Positions 16,906 through 25,937 of a DNA stretch of 46,991 nt are shown in pieces. How positions within the stretch are numbered: position 1 is the first letter of the stretch; every line of letters begins with the position of its first letter. Source of the DNA: Betaproteobacteria bacterium. Its GTDB lineage: Bacteria > Pseudomonadota > Gammaproteobacteria > Burkholderiales > SG8-39. The stretch is taken from positions 1 to 46,991 of the forward strand of contig CANJRC010000019.1 of NCBI GenBank assembly GCA_947476535.1, in the 5' to 3' direction. A program made the position numbers and the translations under genes. Under the pieces are notes generated by a model, which did not search any database, had not been told where the DNA came from, and worked only from the letters and a program-made list of their open reading frames with translations.

Positions 16906-18606
16906 ATGACCATGAGCGAAACCCGCGCGGGCGACCGCGAACCGAGCCAGCGTTTATACGTGCCGGTGCCCAATACCAGCGCCGACAGCGTGCAGCCGGC
17001 CAAACGCCCGCCATCGTTCAAGGGCCTTCGGGTCGGCTTCCTGGGCAATTTGAAGTCCAACTGCGACGTGCTCATGCATGCTGCCGAAGAGCAGATGCTC
17101 ATGCTGGGCGCGGCCTCCACCCTGTATCGCGAGAAGGAAAGCGCGAGCCTGGGTGCCACGGCGGCACTCCTCGACGAACTCGCGGCCAACTGCGAGGTGG
17201 CGGTCGTCGGTCTGGGCAATTGAGGCTCGTGCACGTCGTGGAGTGTCCACGACTCCTTTGAACTTGAGCGGCGCGGCATTCCGGCCGTCACGCTGGTGGA
17301 GTCGGGCTTCGTCGCCCTGGCCAATTACGAGCGCAAGTCGCTTGGCATGCCCGAGTTGCCGCTCGCGCTCGTCCCTTATGCCATGGGCGGTATTCCGCCC
17401 GAGCAGGCGCGGCAACTCGCGGTCGATGCCTTCGGCAAGATGCTGGGCGAGATCAGCGCCGCGTTGACGGGAGAGCCGAGGGGCAGTGCAGCGCCTGTCG
17501 AGGCAAAAGCGGTCGTGGCGTATAACGCGACTCTCATGCCCGACGATTCATCGTTCGATGGCGTGAACCGTCTTTTCTACGAGAGGCAATGGGCGGATGG
17601 CCTTCCCATCGTGCCGCCGACCGTCGAGCGCGTCTCCGCCATGCTGCGCTACACGGATCTTGCGCCCGACCACGTGCTCGGCAAGATGGGGCCGAGCTGG
17701 CACCCGACCACGGTGCATCACGTGGCCGTGAACGCCGTCATGGCCGGCTGCCGGCCCGAGTACCTGCCGGTGCTCATCGCCGGCATCCAGGCCATCCTCG
17801 ATCCGGAACTCAACTGCTACGGCACGCAATGCACGACCAATCCTGCGGGCATCATGCTGCTTGTCAACGGACCGATCGCCCGCGAGCTGGACATCAACGG
17901 CGGCACGAACCTGTTCGGCCAGGGCTGGTACGCGAACGGCACCATCGGCCGCGCCGTGCGCCTGTGCCTGATCAATATCGGTGGCGGGTATCCTGGGACC
18001 AGCGACATGTCCACGCTCGGGAGCCCCAACAAATGGGGTTCGTGCATTGCGGAAAACGAGGCGTTGAGCCCCTGGCCGCCTTTCCACGTTGATCGCGGCT
18101 TCGCGCCCGACACCTCCACCGTCACGGCTATCGCCACCACCTCGCCGCAGAACGTGACTGAACTATCGGCCGACCCTCGCGCCATTCTCGATACCCTGGC
18201 GAGCGCGTTCCTCGTTGCAGGCAGCAACTGCACCTACTTCGACCATGAGCCCATGGTGGTGCTTGGCCCGATCCAGGCCGGGCACGTCGCCCGCGGAGGC
18301 TTCGACAAGCAGGCGATTCAACGCTACCTGTGGGAGCACGGCAAGATCGAATTGAAGGGTTTCTCGGCCACCAGCGACAAGGTCATCCGGCAGTGGAAGG
18401 TCCACAGCATCAAAACGGAGGATGGCAAGGAGTTCGTCTACCCCACGCGCAGGCCCGAGGATATCGGCGTCATCGTCGCGGGCGGGGACAACGGCCCGCA
18501 CTGCGCCCTTCTCGCCACTTTCAATGGCACGCACCTGATTACGCGCGCGATCAGTCGCGCCGATGGCACCCCGGTGAGGTCGGTGCAGGAGTTCGTTCGA
18601 AGCTAG
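16906..18606 (+). CDS. UGSC-family selenoprotein with in-frame TGA (Sec106)
   Basis: One reading frame of 566 residues if the TGA at 17221-17223 is read as selenocysteine. The ATG at 16906 has CGGAG upstream. Upstream of the TGA the frame encodes a conserved N-terminal domain (KGLRVGFLGNLKSNCDV, ELAANCEVAVVGLGN). Directly after it the frame continues GSCTSWSVHDSFELERRG with no break, giving motif U-G-S-C (Sec106, Cys109). UGSC proteins are a known selenoprotein family in environmental genomes, with Cys in other members. A second large domain (about 200-566) is rich in glycine and asparagine motifs (QCTTNPAGI, NGGTNLFGQGW, NIGGGYPGTSDMS). The U-x-x-C pair suggests a redox or thiol role, but the reaction is unknown. 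A metabolic dehydrogenase follows 97 bp downstream. Confidence 0.9.
17224..17253 (+). promoter_or_regulatory. Bacterial SECIS-like stem-loop downstream of the TGA
   Basis: Within the coding sequence a perfect 7-bp stem is formed by GTCGTGG (17235-17241) and CCACGAC (17247-17253), with loop AGTGT (17242-17246). The loop begins 18 nt after the TGA, and G is the second loop base. Bacterial SECIS elements bound by SelB have an apical loop 16-37 nt from UGA with a G in the first two loop positions, so the geometry fits. In the E. coli fdhF element the loop is also AG-rich and about 17 nt away. Confidence 0.85.
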
Positions 18607-18703
18607 GCGCACCCGTTATCGCGGCAACGCAATCTCCCGCAGTGGCCCTTGACCCCAGCGCTCGCGGGATCCAATCATTTTGGGCTCGAAGGATGCACCG
18701 ACA

Positions 18704-19717
18704 ATGAAATACCAAATTGCAGTCGTGCCCGGAGACGGGATTGGCCCGGAGGTCGTATCTGCCGCGCAGCGCGTGGTCGAGGCAACCGGCATCCAAGTCA
18801 GCTGGGTGGAGGGCGAGGCTGGTGCGGAGGCTTACGCGCGCACCGGGAAAACCGTTCCCGATGAAACCGTTGCGGCAGTAAAGGCCTGCCGCGTTGCGCT
18901 GAAAGGTCCGATGTCCAATCCCGTCGGGCACGGCTATGCCAGCCCGAATATTGCCCTGCGGATGGCGCTGGGGCTATTCGTCAACGTGCGCCTGGCACGC
19001 GCTTTCAAAGGCGCGAAGACCCATTTCCCCGGCATGGACGTCGCAGTGATCCGTGAAATCACCGAGGACCTTTATGTCGGCCCGCAGCAGTGGGTTGGCA
19101 AGGACGCGGCTATCGGCGTGAAGCTGGTCACCCGCGCCGCCACCGCGCGCGCAGCTGCGTTTGCCTTCGAGTGGGCCAAGAGAAACGGCCGCAAGCGCAT
19201 TACCGTTGCACACAAGGCTGCGACGCTGAAGATTACCGATGGGCTCTTCCTGCAGGCGGCACAGGATGTCGGCAAGGGCCACCCGTCCATCGACTGCGAC
19301 GAAGCGCTGATCGATGCGCTTGCCATGCATCTGGTCAGGGAACCCCGGCACTTCGACGTCCTGTTTGGCGGCTTCCAGTATGGTGACATCCTCTCCGACC
19401 TGTGCACGGGACTCGCCGGCGGACTGGGACTGGGGCCGGGCGCTTCCTTTGGCGATGAAGTGGCGATATTCGAGCCAGTGCACGGCAGCGCCCCGAAGTA
19501 CGCGGGAAAGGATGTCGTCAATCCCACCGGAATGATCCTTTCAGCGGCGCTCATGCTGACCCACCTGAATGAAGACGCGGCGGCGGCGCGCATCTGGAGT
19601 GCCGTGGCTGAGGTGATCGAGGAGGGCAGGATCGTGACCTACGATCTTGGCGGAAACGCTGGCACCTCGCAGATGACGCAGGCCATCGCAGATCGTATCA
19701 AGCAAGGTGGCCGATAA
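18704..19717 (+). CDS. Isocitrate/isopropylmalate dehydrogenase family protein
   Basis: A 337-residue beta-decarboxylating dehydrogenase relative. It starts MKYQIAVVPGDGIGPEVVSA, the family N-terminus, and has the metal-binding FDVLFGGFQYGDILSDL, the substrate-site YVGPQQW region and VHGSAPKYAGKDVVNPTGM near the NAD(P) site. It should oxidise a 2-hydroxyacid of malate type with NAD(P) and decarboxylate it. The specificity region does not let me tell isocitrate, isopropylmalate or tartrate apart. Chosen start ATG 18704 has GAAGGA upstream. It follows the UGSC gene on the same strand, so a shared transcript is likely. Confidence 0.87.
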   Translation: MKYQIAVVPGDGIGPEVVSAAQRVVEATGIQVSWVEGEAGAEAYARTGKTVPDETVAAVKACRVALKGPMSNPVGHGYASPNIALRMALGLFVNVRLARAFKGAKTHFPGMDVAVIREITEDLYVGPQQWVGKDAAIGVKLVTRAATARAAAFAFEWAKRNGRKRITVAHKAATLKITDGLFLQAAQDVGKGHPSIDCDEALIDALAMHLVREPRHFDVLFGGFQYGDILSDLCTGLAGGLGLGPGASFGDEVAIFEPVHGSAPKYAGKDVVNPTGMILSAALMLTHLNEDAAAARIWSAVAEVIEEGRIVTYDLGGNAGTSQMTQAIADRIKQGGR

Positions 19718-19719
19718 GT

Positions 19720-19763
19720 CCCAGGATTTAACGGCTGAGCGAGCCGTTTGTGTTGCTCCTGGG
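19720..19763. terminator. Nested stem-loop between convergent genes
   Basis: The inner perfect stem AACGGCT (19730-19736) / AGCCGTT (19742-19748) lies inside an outer pair CCCAGGA (19720-19726) / TCCTGGG (19757-19763). It lies between the dehydrogenase (rightward) and the aldo/keto reductase (leftward). It probably ends transcription from both sides, though no long T run is present. Confidence 0.55.
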
Positions 19764-19771
19764 TTGTCCTT

Positions 19772-20764
19772 TCAGCGCGCGGCATCGCCCATGCGGTATT
19801 CCGTCGTGAGCTGGTCGAGCTTGTCCTTCAGCGCCGGGTCGAGTGTGTAGCTCTCGGCGGTGAGGCTGGCGCGCAACTGCTCCGGTTTGCTCGCGCCGAT
19901 GATGGGCGCGGTGATGACGGGATTCGCCAGCACCCAAGCCACGGCGAGCGTGGCCAGCTCGACGCCCGCTTCGCGCGCGATGCCTGACAGCGCATCCACG
20001 CTATCGAACTCGCGTTCCTTCCAGTAGCGCTCGGTATACATCTTGGCCGACTTGCCAATAGTGAAGCGGGTGCCGGCCGCTGGCGGTCGCGTGCGGTCGT
20101 GCTTGGCGGTGAGCATGCCGCCTGCCAGCGGGTTGTAGGGTATGACGGCGAGGCCTTCTTCCGCGCACAGCGGCAGTAGTTCGCGCTCGATCTGCCGGAA
20201 CAACAGGTTGTAGCGCGGCTGCACCGAGACGAACTTGAACAGGCGCAGCACCTCGCTGCGGCCTAGGGCGCGCGCCAACCTCCAGGCCTGGAAGTTGGAG
20301 CAGCCGATGTAGCGGACCTTGCCGCTGCGGACCACCGTGTCGAGTGCCTCCAGCGATTCGTCGATCGGCGTGTCGGGGTCGTACTGGTGCAGTTGGTACA
20401 GGTCCACGTAATCGGTGCCGAGCCTGCGCAAGGAGGCGTCGATGGCGTCGAGGATGTGCTTCCGGGAATTGCCTTGGTCCCAGGGCTCGGGGCCCATGCG
20501 CCCGAAGCACTTGGTGGCGACGACGAAGCGACTGCGCTTGCCGCGCAGCCACTTGCCGATGATTTCCTCGGTGCGGCCCACGTGGTCCAGCGATCCTCCC
20601 AGCGGATAGGTATCCGCGGTATCAAGGAAGTTAATGCCACCATCAGCGGCGGCGTCCAGGATACGGATGGACTGCGCTTCGTCGCACTGCAGGCCGAAGG
20701 TCATGGTGCCAAGGCACAAGCGCGATACCTTCAGCCCCGTGTTGCCCAGTCGCGTGTTCTGCAT
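19772..20764 (-). CDS. Aldo/keto reductase
   Basis: A 330-residue (beta/alpha)8 NADPH-dependent reductase. The AKR catalytic set is visible: Asp48 (FLDTADTY), Tyr53, Lys85 (VVATKC) and His126 (LYQLHQYD). The C-terminal cofactor region reads PIIGASKPEQLRASL. It reduces aldehydes or ketones, or oxidises sugars; the substrate is unknown. The ATG at 20764 (MQNTRLGNTGL) has GGAGGAATT upstream. It is divergent from the alpha/beta hydrolase at 20939 across a 174-bp shared promoter region, which suggests co-regulation. Confidence 0.92.
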   Translation of the reverse strand: MQNTRLGNTGLKVSRLCLGTMTFGLQCDEAQSIRILDAAADGGINFLDTADTYPLGGSLDHVGRTEEIIGKWLRGKRSRFVVATKCFGRMGPEPWDQGNSRKHILDAIDASLRRLGTDYVDLYQLHQYDPDTPIDESLEALDTVVRSGKVRYIGCSNFQAWRLARALGRSEVLRLFKFVSVQPRYNLLFRQIERELLPLCAEEGLAVIPYNPLAGGMLTAKHDRTRPPAAGTRFTIGKSAKMYTERYWKEREFDSVDALSGIAREAGVELATLAVAWVLANPVITAPIIGASKPEQLRASLTAESYTLDPALKDKLDQLTTEYRMGDAAR

Positions 20765-20938
20765 GGTCAATTCCTCCAACTATCAGTGTGCCGTTGCAAT
20801 TTACAGCATGCCGACGGAACGTGTGAAACGTCCGATGTAGTCACGTTCTCGCGTCGACATATCCTGTCGCATGCCGTGGGTGCATCTGTGTTAGCTTTGA
20901 GCTCACAGGACAAACGAAACACAGCAAGGACGTGGACA

Positions 20939-21889
20939 ATGAATGCCATCACACGACTGCCCGGAACGCCGGACCCGATGCACTACTGGCCCGGGGCCAA
21001 CGGCCTGCGGATCGCCGGCGACGCCTGGGGCGACCCCAAGGGGCCGCTGGTGTTGCTCCAGCACGGCGGCGGGCAGACGCGCCACGCCTGGAAGGGGGCT
21101 GGCGAGACCCTGGGCGCCGCGGGCTATCACGCGGTGGCGTTCGATGCGCGCGGGCACGGCGACTCCGGGTGGGCGCCAGACGGTGCGTATGGCCAGAACA
21201 TCATGGTGGAGGACTTGAAGTGCGTGGTTGCCGCATTGGGTAACCGGCGGCCGGTATTGGTCGGTGCGTCCATGGGCGGTGGCACCAGCCTCGTTGCTGC
21301 GGGCGAGGACCATGTCGATGCAACGGCGCTAGTACTGGTCGACGTGGCGCCGCGCATCGAAATGGAGGGCGTGGACAAGATCCAGGCGTTCATGCGCCAG
21401 AAGCCGGAGGGCTTCGACTCGCTGGAAGACGTGGCGCAGGCGATCGGCAATTACCAGCCGCATCGCAAGCCGCCGAAGAACCTGCAAGGACTGGTGAAGA
21501 ACCTGCGCATGAATGCCAAGGGCAAGTACGTCTGGCACTGGGATCCGAGTTTCCGACCCGATCGGCACGTGCTGGAGAAGCGCCAGGTGCGCCTCGAAGC
21601 CTGCGCGCGCAACCTGCGCCTGCCCACCTTGCTGGTCAGGGGCGGCCTTTCCGATGTATTGAGCGAGGAGGGCGCGCGGGAATTCCTGCAAATGTGCTCG
21701 CAGGCGGAGTACGTCAATGTGACCGACGCCGGCCACATGGTGGCAGGAGACCGGAATGACATTTTCGGCAATGCCGTCATCGCTTTCCTGAAGCGCTCGG
21801 TGCCGGTTTCGGGTGATCCGTTGAAGCCGCCGCACCCGCTGTCACCGCATCATGAAGGACCACCGGGGGATGTCATCGATATTCCGTGA
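20939..21889 (+). CDS. Alpha/beta hydrolase
   Basis: A 316-residue cytoplasmic alpha/beta hydrolase. It has the oxyanion-loop HGGGQTRHAW, the RGHGDSGWA block and the nucleophile elbow GASMGG with Ser111. The acid is probably in RGGLSDVLSEE and the His in TDAGHMVAGD. This resembles esterases and C-C bond hydrolases of ring-cleavage pathways, but I cannot assign a substrate. The chosen ATG has AAGGA upstream; the frame is open 184 codons further upstream without protein-like content. The downstream amidohydrolase starts 38 nt after this stop, so they form one unit. Confidence 0.88.
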   Translation: MNAITRLPGTPDPMHYWPGANGLRIAGDAWGDPKGPLVLLQHGGGQTRHAWKGAGETLGAAGYHAVAFDARGHGDSGWAPDGAYGQNIMVEDLKCVVAALGNRRPVLVGASMGGGTSLVAAGEDHVDATALVLVDVAPRIEMEGVDKIQAFMRQKPEGFDSLEDVAQAIGNYQPHRKPPKNLQGLVKNLRMNAKGKYVWHWDPSFRPDRHVLEKRQVRLEACARNLRLPTLLVRGGLSDVLSEEGAREFLQMCSQAEYVNVTDAGHMVAGDRNDIFGNAVIAFLKRSVPVSGDPLKPPHPLSPHHEGPPGDVIDIP

Positions 21890-21927
21890 GGCAGATCAAT
21901 CGAGTCATGAGCGAGGAGGAGGGCACC

Positions 21928-23625
21928 ATGCTTGACGTCGTGATCAGAGGGGGAACAGTCGTTGATGGAACCGGGGCACCGCGCTTTGCCGCGGATGTCG
22001 GCATCCGCGACGGGCGCGTCGTGGCCATGGGCCGCATTAGTGAGGCCGCGCGCCAGACCATCGATGCCACTGACCGCGTCGTCGCGCCGGGATTCATCGA
22101 TGTGCACACCCATTACGACGCGCAGATCATGTGGGACCCGGACCTGTCGCCTTCGTCGCTGCATGGCGTCACCACTGTGCTGGGCGGCAACTGCGGCTTT
22201 ACCGTGGCACCGGTAGACCCCTCCAGCAGTGACTACATCATGCGCATGCTCGCTTGCGTCGAGGGTATGCCGGTGGCGTCGCTGGAACAGGCGCTGGAGT
22301 TTCGCTGGAAGAGTTTCGGCGAGTGGCTCGACAAGATCGAGGGGCACACGGCGCTCAATGCGGGTTTCCTGGTTGGGCATTCGACAATCCGTCGGCTTGT
22401 GATGGGCGAGGATTGGCGGCGCGAGGCGACACCCGCCGAAGTCGAAAGCATGGCGGCGCACGTCGAGGATTCCGTGACGGCCGGCGCGTTGGGGTTTTCG
22501 TCTTCGTGGGGCGAGGCGCATGGCGACCACCTGGGCAATCCGGTCCCGTCGCGGTTTGCCACGCACGACGAGCTGGTGCGGCTGGCGTCTGTCTTGCGCG
22601 ATCATCCGGGCACCGTGCTCGAATTCATTCCTGGCATCACGCCGCGCTTCCGCGATGCCGCGGTGGAAGTGATGGCCGACATGTCGGCGGCCGCGGGGCG
22701 GGCGCTCAACTGGAACATCATTTCGGTGGGCACGGGCGTTGCGGGGGATGCGCTGGAAGCACGGCTGGCGACATTCGACATTGCCGCGAAACGTGGCGGT
22801 CGCGTGGTGGCGCTGGCGTTGCCGGTGACGCAGCCGGTGTGGCTCAACCTGACCATGATCGGGTTCAATTCGCTGCCGGGCTGGGGCGAGGTGATGACAC
22901 TGCCGCCTGCGGCGCAGTTGAAGGCCATTCGCGACCCGGCGGTGCGCGCCAAGATGGCGGCGGGCCTGGTGGGACGCGACGTGCGCCATGTGTTCCAGTT
23001 TCCGAACATGGTGGTGGAGCATGTCGCCAAGCCCAGCCTGAGGCCGCTGGTCGGGCGGCGCCTGGGCGACCTTGCCGCCGAGAGGGGCTGCACCGCACTG
23101 GAGGTGTTCCTCGATACGCTGTCCGAGGACGAATTGCGCTCATCGTTCAAGACTGGCGGAAACATCGGTGACGATGCCGAATCGTGGAAGCTGCGCGCGC
23201 GCGTCTGGGACGACCCGCGGGTTATCGTCGGTGCGTCGGACGCCGGTGCGCACGTGGACTCCATCGCCACCTTCGGCTATTTCACCGATCTCGTGGGTCC
23301 AAGCGTGCGCGATCGCGGCCTCTTGTCGCTGGAGAGCGCGGTGCACAAGGTGACGGGGCACGCGGCCGAATTCTTCGAGCTAAAGGGCAGGGGGCGTGTT
23401 GCCGACGGTTACTGCGCCGACATCGTGGTGTTCGATCCGGACACCATCGCGCCGGATGCGGTTGAAGTACGCCACGACATGCCGGGGAACCAGCCGCGCC
23501 TGTTTGCCGGGTCCAGGGGCATCGACCATGTGCTGGTGAACGGCGTCGAAGTGGTGCGCAAGGGCAAGTCCACGGGTGCCACACCGGGGACCGTGCTGCG
23601 GTCGGGGCGGGATACAGGCGTCTAG
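21928..23625 (+). CDS. D-aminoacylase-like amidohydrolase (second copy)
   Basis: A 565-residue paralogue of the protein at 14938-16671. Metal motif His60-x-His62 (FIDVHTHYDAQIMWD), Cys89 in GGNCG, and the late Asp in VGASDAGAHVDS. GYCADIVVFDPDTIAPD closes the sandwich domain. Inserted middle segments differ between the two copies, so they may act on different amides. The ATG at 21928 has GGAGGAGGG about 6 nt upstream. Its TAG overlaps the leftward CaiB stop in a CTAG, so the two genes converge with no spacer. The pair of amidohydrolases suggests the region handles N-acyl or cyclic amide substrates, which is inference. Confidence 0.87.
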   Translation: MLDVVIRGGTVVDGTGAPRFAADVGIRDGRVVAMGRISEAARQTIDATDRVVAPGFIDVHTHYDAQIMWDPDLSPSSLHGVTTVLGGNCGFTVAPVDPSSSDYIMRMLACVEGMPVASLEQALEFRWKSFGEWLDKIEGHTALNAGFLVGHSTIRRLVMGEDWRREATPAEVESMAAHVEDSVTAGALGFSSSWGEAHGDHLGNPVPSRFATHDELVRLASVLRDHPGTVLEFIPGITPRFRDAAVEVMADMSAAAGRALNWNIISVGTGVAGDALEARLATFDIAAKRGGRVVALALPVTQPVWLNLTMIGFNSLPGWGEVMTLPPAAQLKAIRDPAVRAKMAAGLVGRDVRHVFQFPNMVVEHVAKPSLRPLVGRRLGDLAAERGCTALEVFLDTLSEDELRSSFKTGGNIGDDAESWKLRARVWDDPRVIVGASDAGAHVDSIATFGYFTDLVGPSVRDRGLLSLESAVHKVTGHAAEFFELKGRGRVADGYCADIVVFDPDTIAPDAVEVRHDMPGNQPRLFAGSRGIDHVLVNGVEVVRKGKSTGATPGTVLRSGRDTGV

Positions 23626-24800
23626 ACTATCGCGCCCGACAGGCGCAATGCTGCCAGTTCCTCGGGCGTGTAACCGTATTCGCGCAAGACGGCATCGGTG
23701 TCTGCGCCGACTTGGCGCGGCGGGGCATCGGCAGGCATGATCCCCTGCATCTGCACGGGGGGCGCTAGGATCGTCAGGCCTTCGCTTGACAGCGGCGCCA
23801 TACCGGTGGCGCTGTGCGCCGCATGTCGCTGCACGGCATCGGACAGCGGTCGCACGATGCCCGCCGGAATGGCGGCAGCGCTCAGTCGGTCGTACCAGGC
23901 CTGGGTCCCGTCCTTCGCCAGCACCTTGCAGATTGCGTTATCCAATTCAGCCCGCAATGCCAGGCGCCCTGATTGCGTCGCAAAGCGCGCGTCGCCTTCG
24001 AGCGGCGGCCCGAGCACCTTGCACAGCTTGGCGAAGAAGCCGTCGCTGGGAGCGCCGATCAGGATGTGTCCGTCAGCCGTGGGGTAGGCCTGGTGCGCCG
24101 TCGTGAGGGTGGTGGCAGAACCCATGCGCAGCGGCTCCTGGCGGTCGACCAGATAGTTCGCCACGCGGTCGTTCAGCAGGCTCATGGCCACGTCGAGCAT
24201 CGAGATCTTGATGATCGCCTTGTCGCGCGGGCCCGCCATGGCGGCCAGCACGGCGGTGGCCGTCCATAAGCCCGTAACATGATCGATGGCGGCCGACGGC
24301 GTACGCGCCGGCGGGCCCCCGGCATGGCCGGTCATGGCCATCATGCCGGACTCCGCCTGCACCATGAGGTCGTAGCCGGGGCGCTCGCCTTCGTTGGGGT
24401 AGAAGGCCTCGATCGATGCGTGGATGAGGCGCGGGTTGCGGGTGTGGCAGGCGGCGGCATCGATGCCGAGCTTTTCCGCCCGGCCCTGCCGCAGGTTCTG
24501 GATGAGGACATCGGCGCGATCGATGAGGCGCTCGATTACCGGGCGAGCCTGCGGCCGTTTCAGGTCGATCCCGAGATAGCGGCGGTTATGGTTCATTGCC
24601 GCGAAGAGCGCCGAGATGCCCCCGGCCCGGGGCTCGAACCCGCGCGCGGCGTCGCCATCGGGCGACTCCACCTTGATCACGTCCGCGCCGAAATCGGCCA
24701 GCACGCTCGCGCCATAGGGGCCGGCGATGTTCATGCCGAAGTCGAGCACGCGAATGCCGGCGAGTGGTCCGGCCGGTTTCTTTGCTGGCGGCATGTTCAT
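23622..24800 (-). CDS. CaiB/BaiF family class III CoA-transferase
   Basis: A 392-residue class III CoA-transferase. The N-terminus GIRVLDFGMNIAGPYGASVL, with ADVIKVESPDGDAARG, is the family signature. The likely catalytic Asp is Asp173 in IDHVTG, matching the Asp that forms the aspartyl-CoA thioester intermediate. It moves CoA between carboxylic acids, activating the substrate for later steps. Its ATG overlaps the LLM gene stop (ATGA), so the two are translationally coupled. The donor and acceptor acids are unknown. The stop overlaps the convergent amidohydrolase stop. Confidence 0.9.
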   Translation of the reverse strand: MNMPPAKKPAGPLAGIRVLDFGMNIAGPYGASVLADFGADVIKVESPDGDAARGFEPRAGGISALFAAMNHNRRYLGIDLKRPQARPVIERLIDRADVLIQNLRQGRAEKLGIDAAACHTRNPRLIHASIEAFYPNEGERPGYDLMVQAESGMMAMTGHAGGPPARTPSAAIDHVTGLWTATAVLAAMAGPRDKAIIKISMLDVAMSLLNDRVANYLVDRQEPLRMGSATTLTTAHQAYPTADGHILIGAPSDGFFAKLCKVLGPPLEGDARFATQSGRLALRAELDNAICKVLAKDGTQAWYDRLSAAAIPAGIVRPLSDAVQRHAAHSATGMAPLSSEGLTILAPPVQMQGIMPADAPPRQVGADTDAVLREYGYTPEELAALRLSGAIV

Positions 24801-25735
24801 GGTGAGCTCAGGCCGAGCACGCGCGCAAGCCGTTCCACTTGTTGCGGGTATTCCTCGGCCGGGGCCTGGGGAACGATGATGATGTCCTGTGCCCCGGCGT
24901 CGCGATACTCGGCCACGCGGGTGGCGACCTGCGCAGGCGTGCCGATGGCGCAGATCGGGCCGAGCAGCTTGTCGAAGTCCTGCGCGTAGCGCTTGCCCAG
25001 CACGCGCCCGGCCATTTCCCTAGCGCGCATTTCATCATCGTCGACGTAGGCGAATAGCACGTAGGCGGTGCGAAAGTCCTCGGGGATGGAGCCCATCATT
25101 GCGGTCAGGGTTGCAATGCCCTCACGCACGCGCCGTGGGGACATGGCGTAGGGAAACCAGCCCTGGTGACGGGCTGCACGCCGCAGTGATGCATCGCCGC
25201 GACCGCCGACCCACACGGGCGGGCCGCCCGCCTGGCTCGGTGCCGGTGTGCCGCGAACTCCGCAGACTGACCGGAAGCGGCCCTGGTGATCGATGACGTC
25301 ACCGGACCAGAGTGCTTGCATCAGCGCGAGATACTCGTCGGTGCGCGCGCCGCGCGTTTCGCGCGGCACCTGCATTGCGTTCCATTCCTGCTCCACTTCG
25401 CCGCCAACGCCAACACCCAGCACGAAGCGTCCCTCCGAGAGGTAGTCCAGCGTCGCAATCTGCTTGGCCATCACCGCCGGTTCGCGCAGCGCCGGCAGCA
25501 GCACGCCGGTCCCGAGCACGACGCGCTTGGTGCAAGCGGCCATGTGCGACAGCACGACCAATGCGTCCGGATTGGGGTTGTACATGAACAGATGATCGCC
25601 ATGAAAGAGCAGGTCGTACCCCAGGCCTTCAACCTGCTGTGCGAGGTCGCGAAAGAATGATCCTGCGGAAGGCATGCCGAGCGGCCATGACCCGGTGAGG
25701 ATGCCGGTGCGGTGTCCGATGGGTGTTGCTTTCAA
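24797..25735 (-). CDS. LLM-class flavin-dependent oxidoreductase
   Basis: A 312-residue luciferase-like monooxygenase-family protein. Blocks typical of the group include YDLLFHGDHLFMYNPNPDAL, LDYLSEGRFVLGVGVG and GTPAQVATRVAEYRDAGA near the end. It would use FMN or F420; the length and pattern fit the F420/FMN-type single-component group. The substrate is unknown. It is the first gene of a two-gene leftward unit with the CoA-transferase, and it is divergent from the bicupin at 25938 across a roughly 200-bp region. Confidence 0.87.
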   Translation of the reverse strand: MKATPIGHRTGILTGSWPLGMPSAGSFFRDLAQQVEGLGYDLLFHGDHLFMYNPNPDALVVLSHMAACTKRVVLGTGVLLPALREPAVMAKQIATLDYLSEGRFVLGVGVGGEVEQEWNAMQVPRETRGARTDEYLALMQALWSGDVIDHQGRFRSVCGVRGTPAPSQAGGPPVWVGGRGDASLRRAARHQGWFPYAMSPRRVREGIATLTAMMGSIPEDFRTAYVLFAYVDDDEMRAREMAGRVLGKRYAQDFDKLLGPICAIGTPAQVATRVAEYRDAGAQDIIIVPQAPAEEYPQQVERLARVLGLSSP

Positions 25736-25937
25736 GCGGGTCTCCGATAATGTTTGCGAGCGAACTGTGTCGCGGGCAGGCAGCGTGGCGAAAACTTGTT
25801 GCGAACGATTCGCGATGCAGCACGTAGTTGGGCGGTGCGTCGCGTCCCTATGGTAAATTCATTTACGGCGATGGCCGGAAGATGCATGCAGCCAGGTTTC
25901 TACGGCTGACCGGAGTTTAAGACCAAAGGGGGAAATC

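Noticed and set aside
17221-17223. The TGA as a sign of a broken gene or of two separate genes
   Set aside because: The frame continues without interruption on both sides, the stop falls on the UGSC motif, and a SECIS-like stem follows at the right distance. A pseudogene would be expected to show further stops or shifts.
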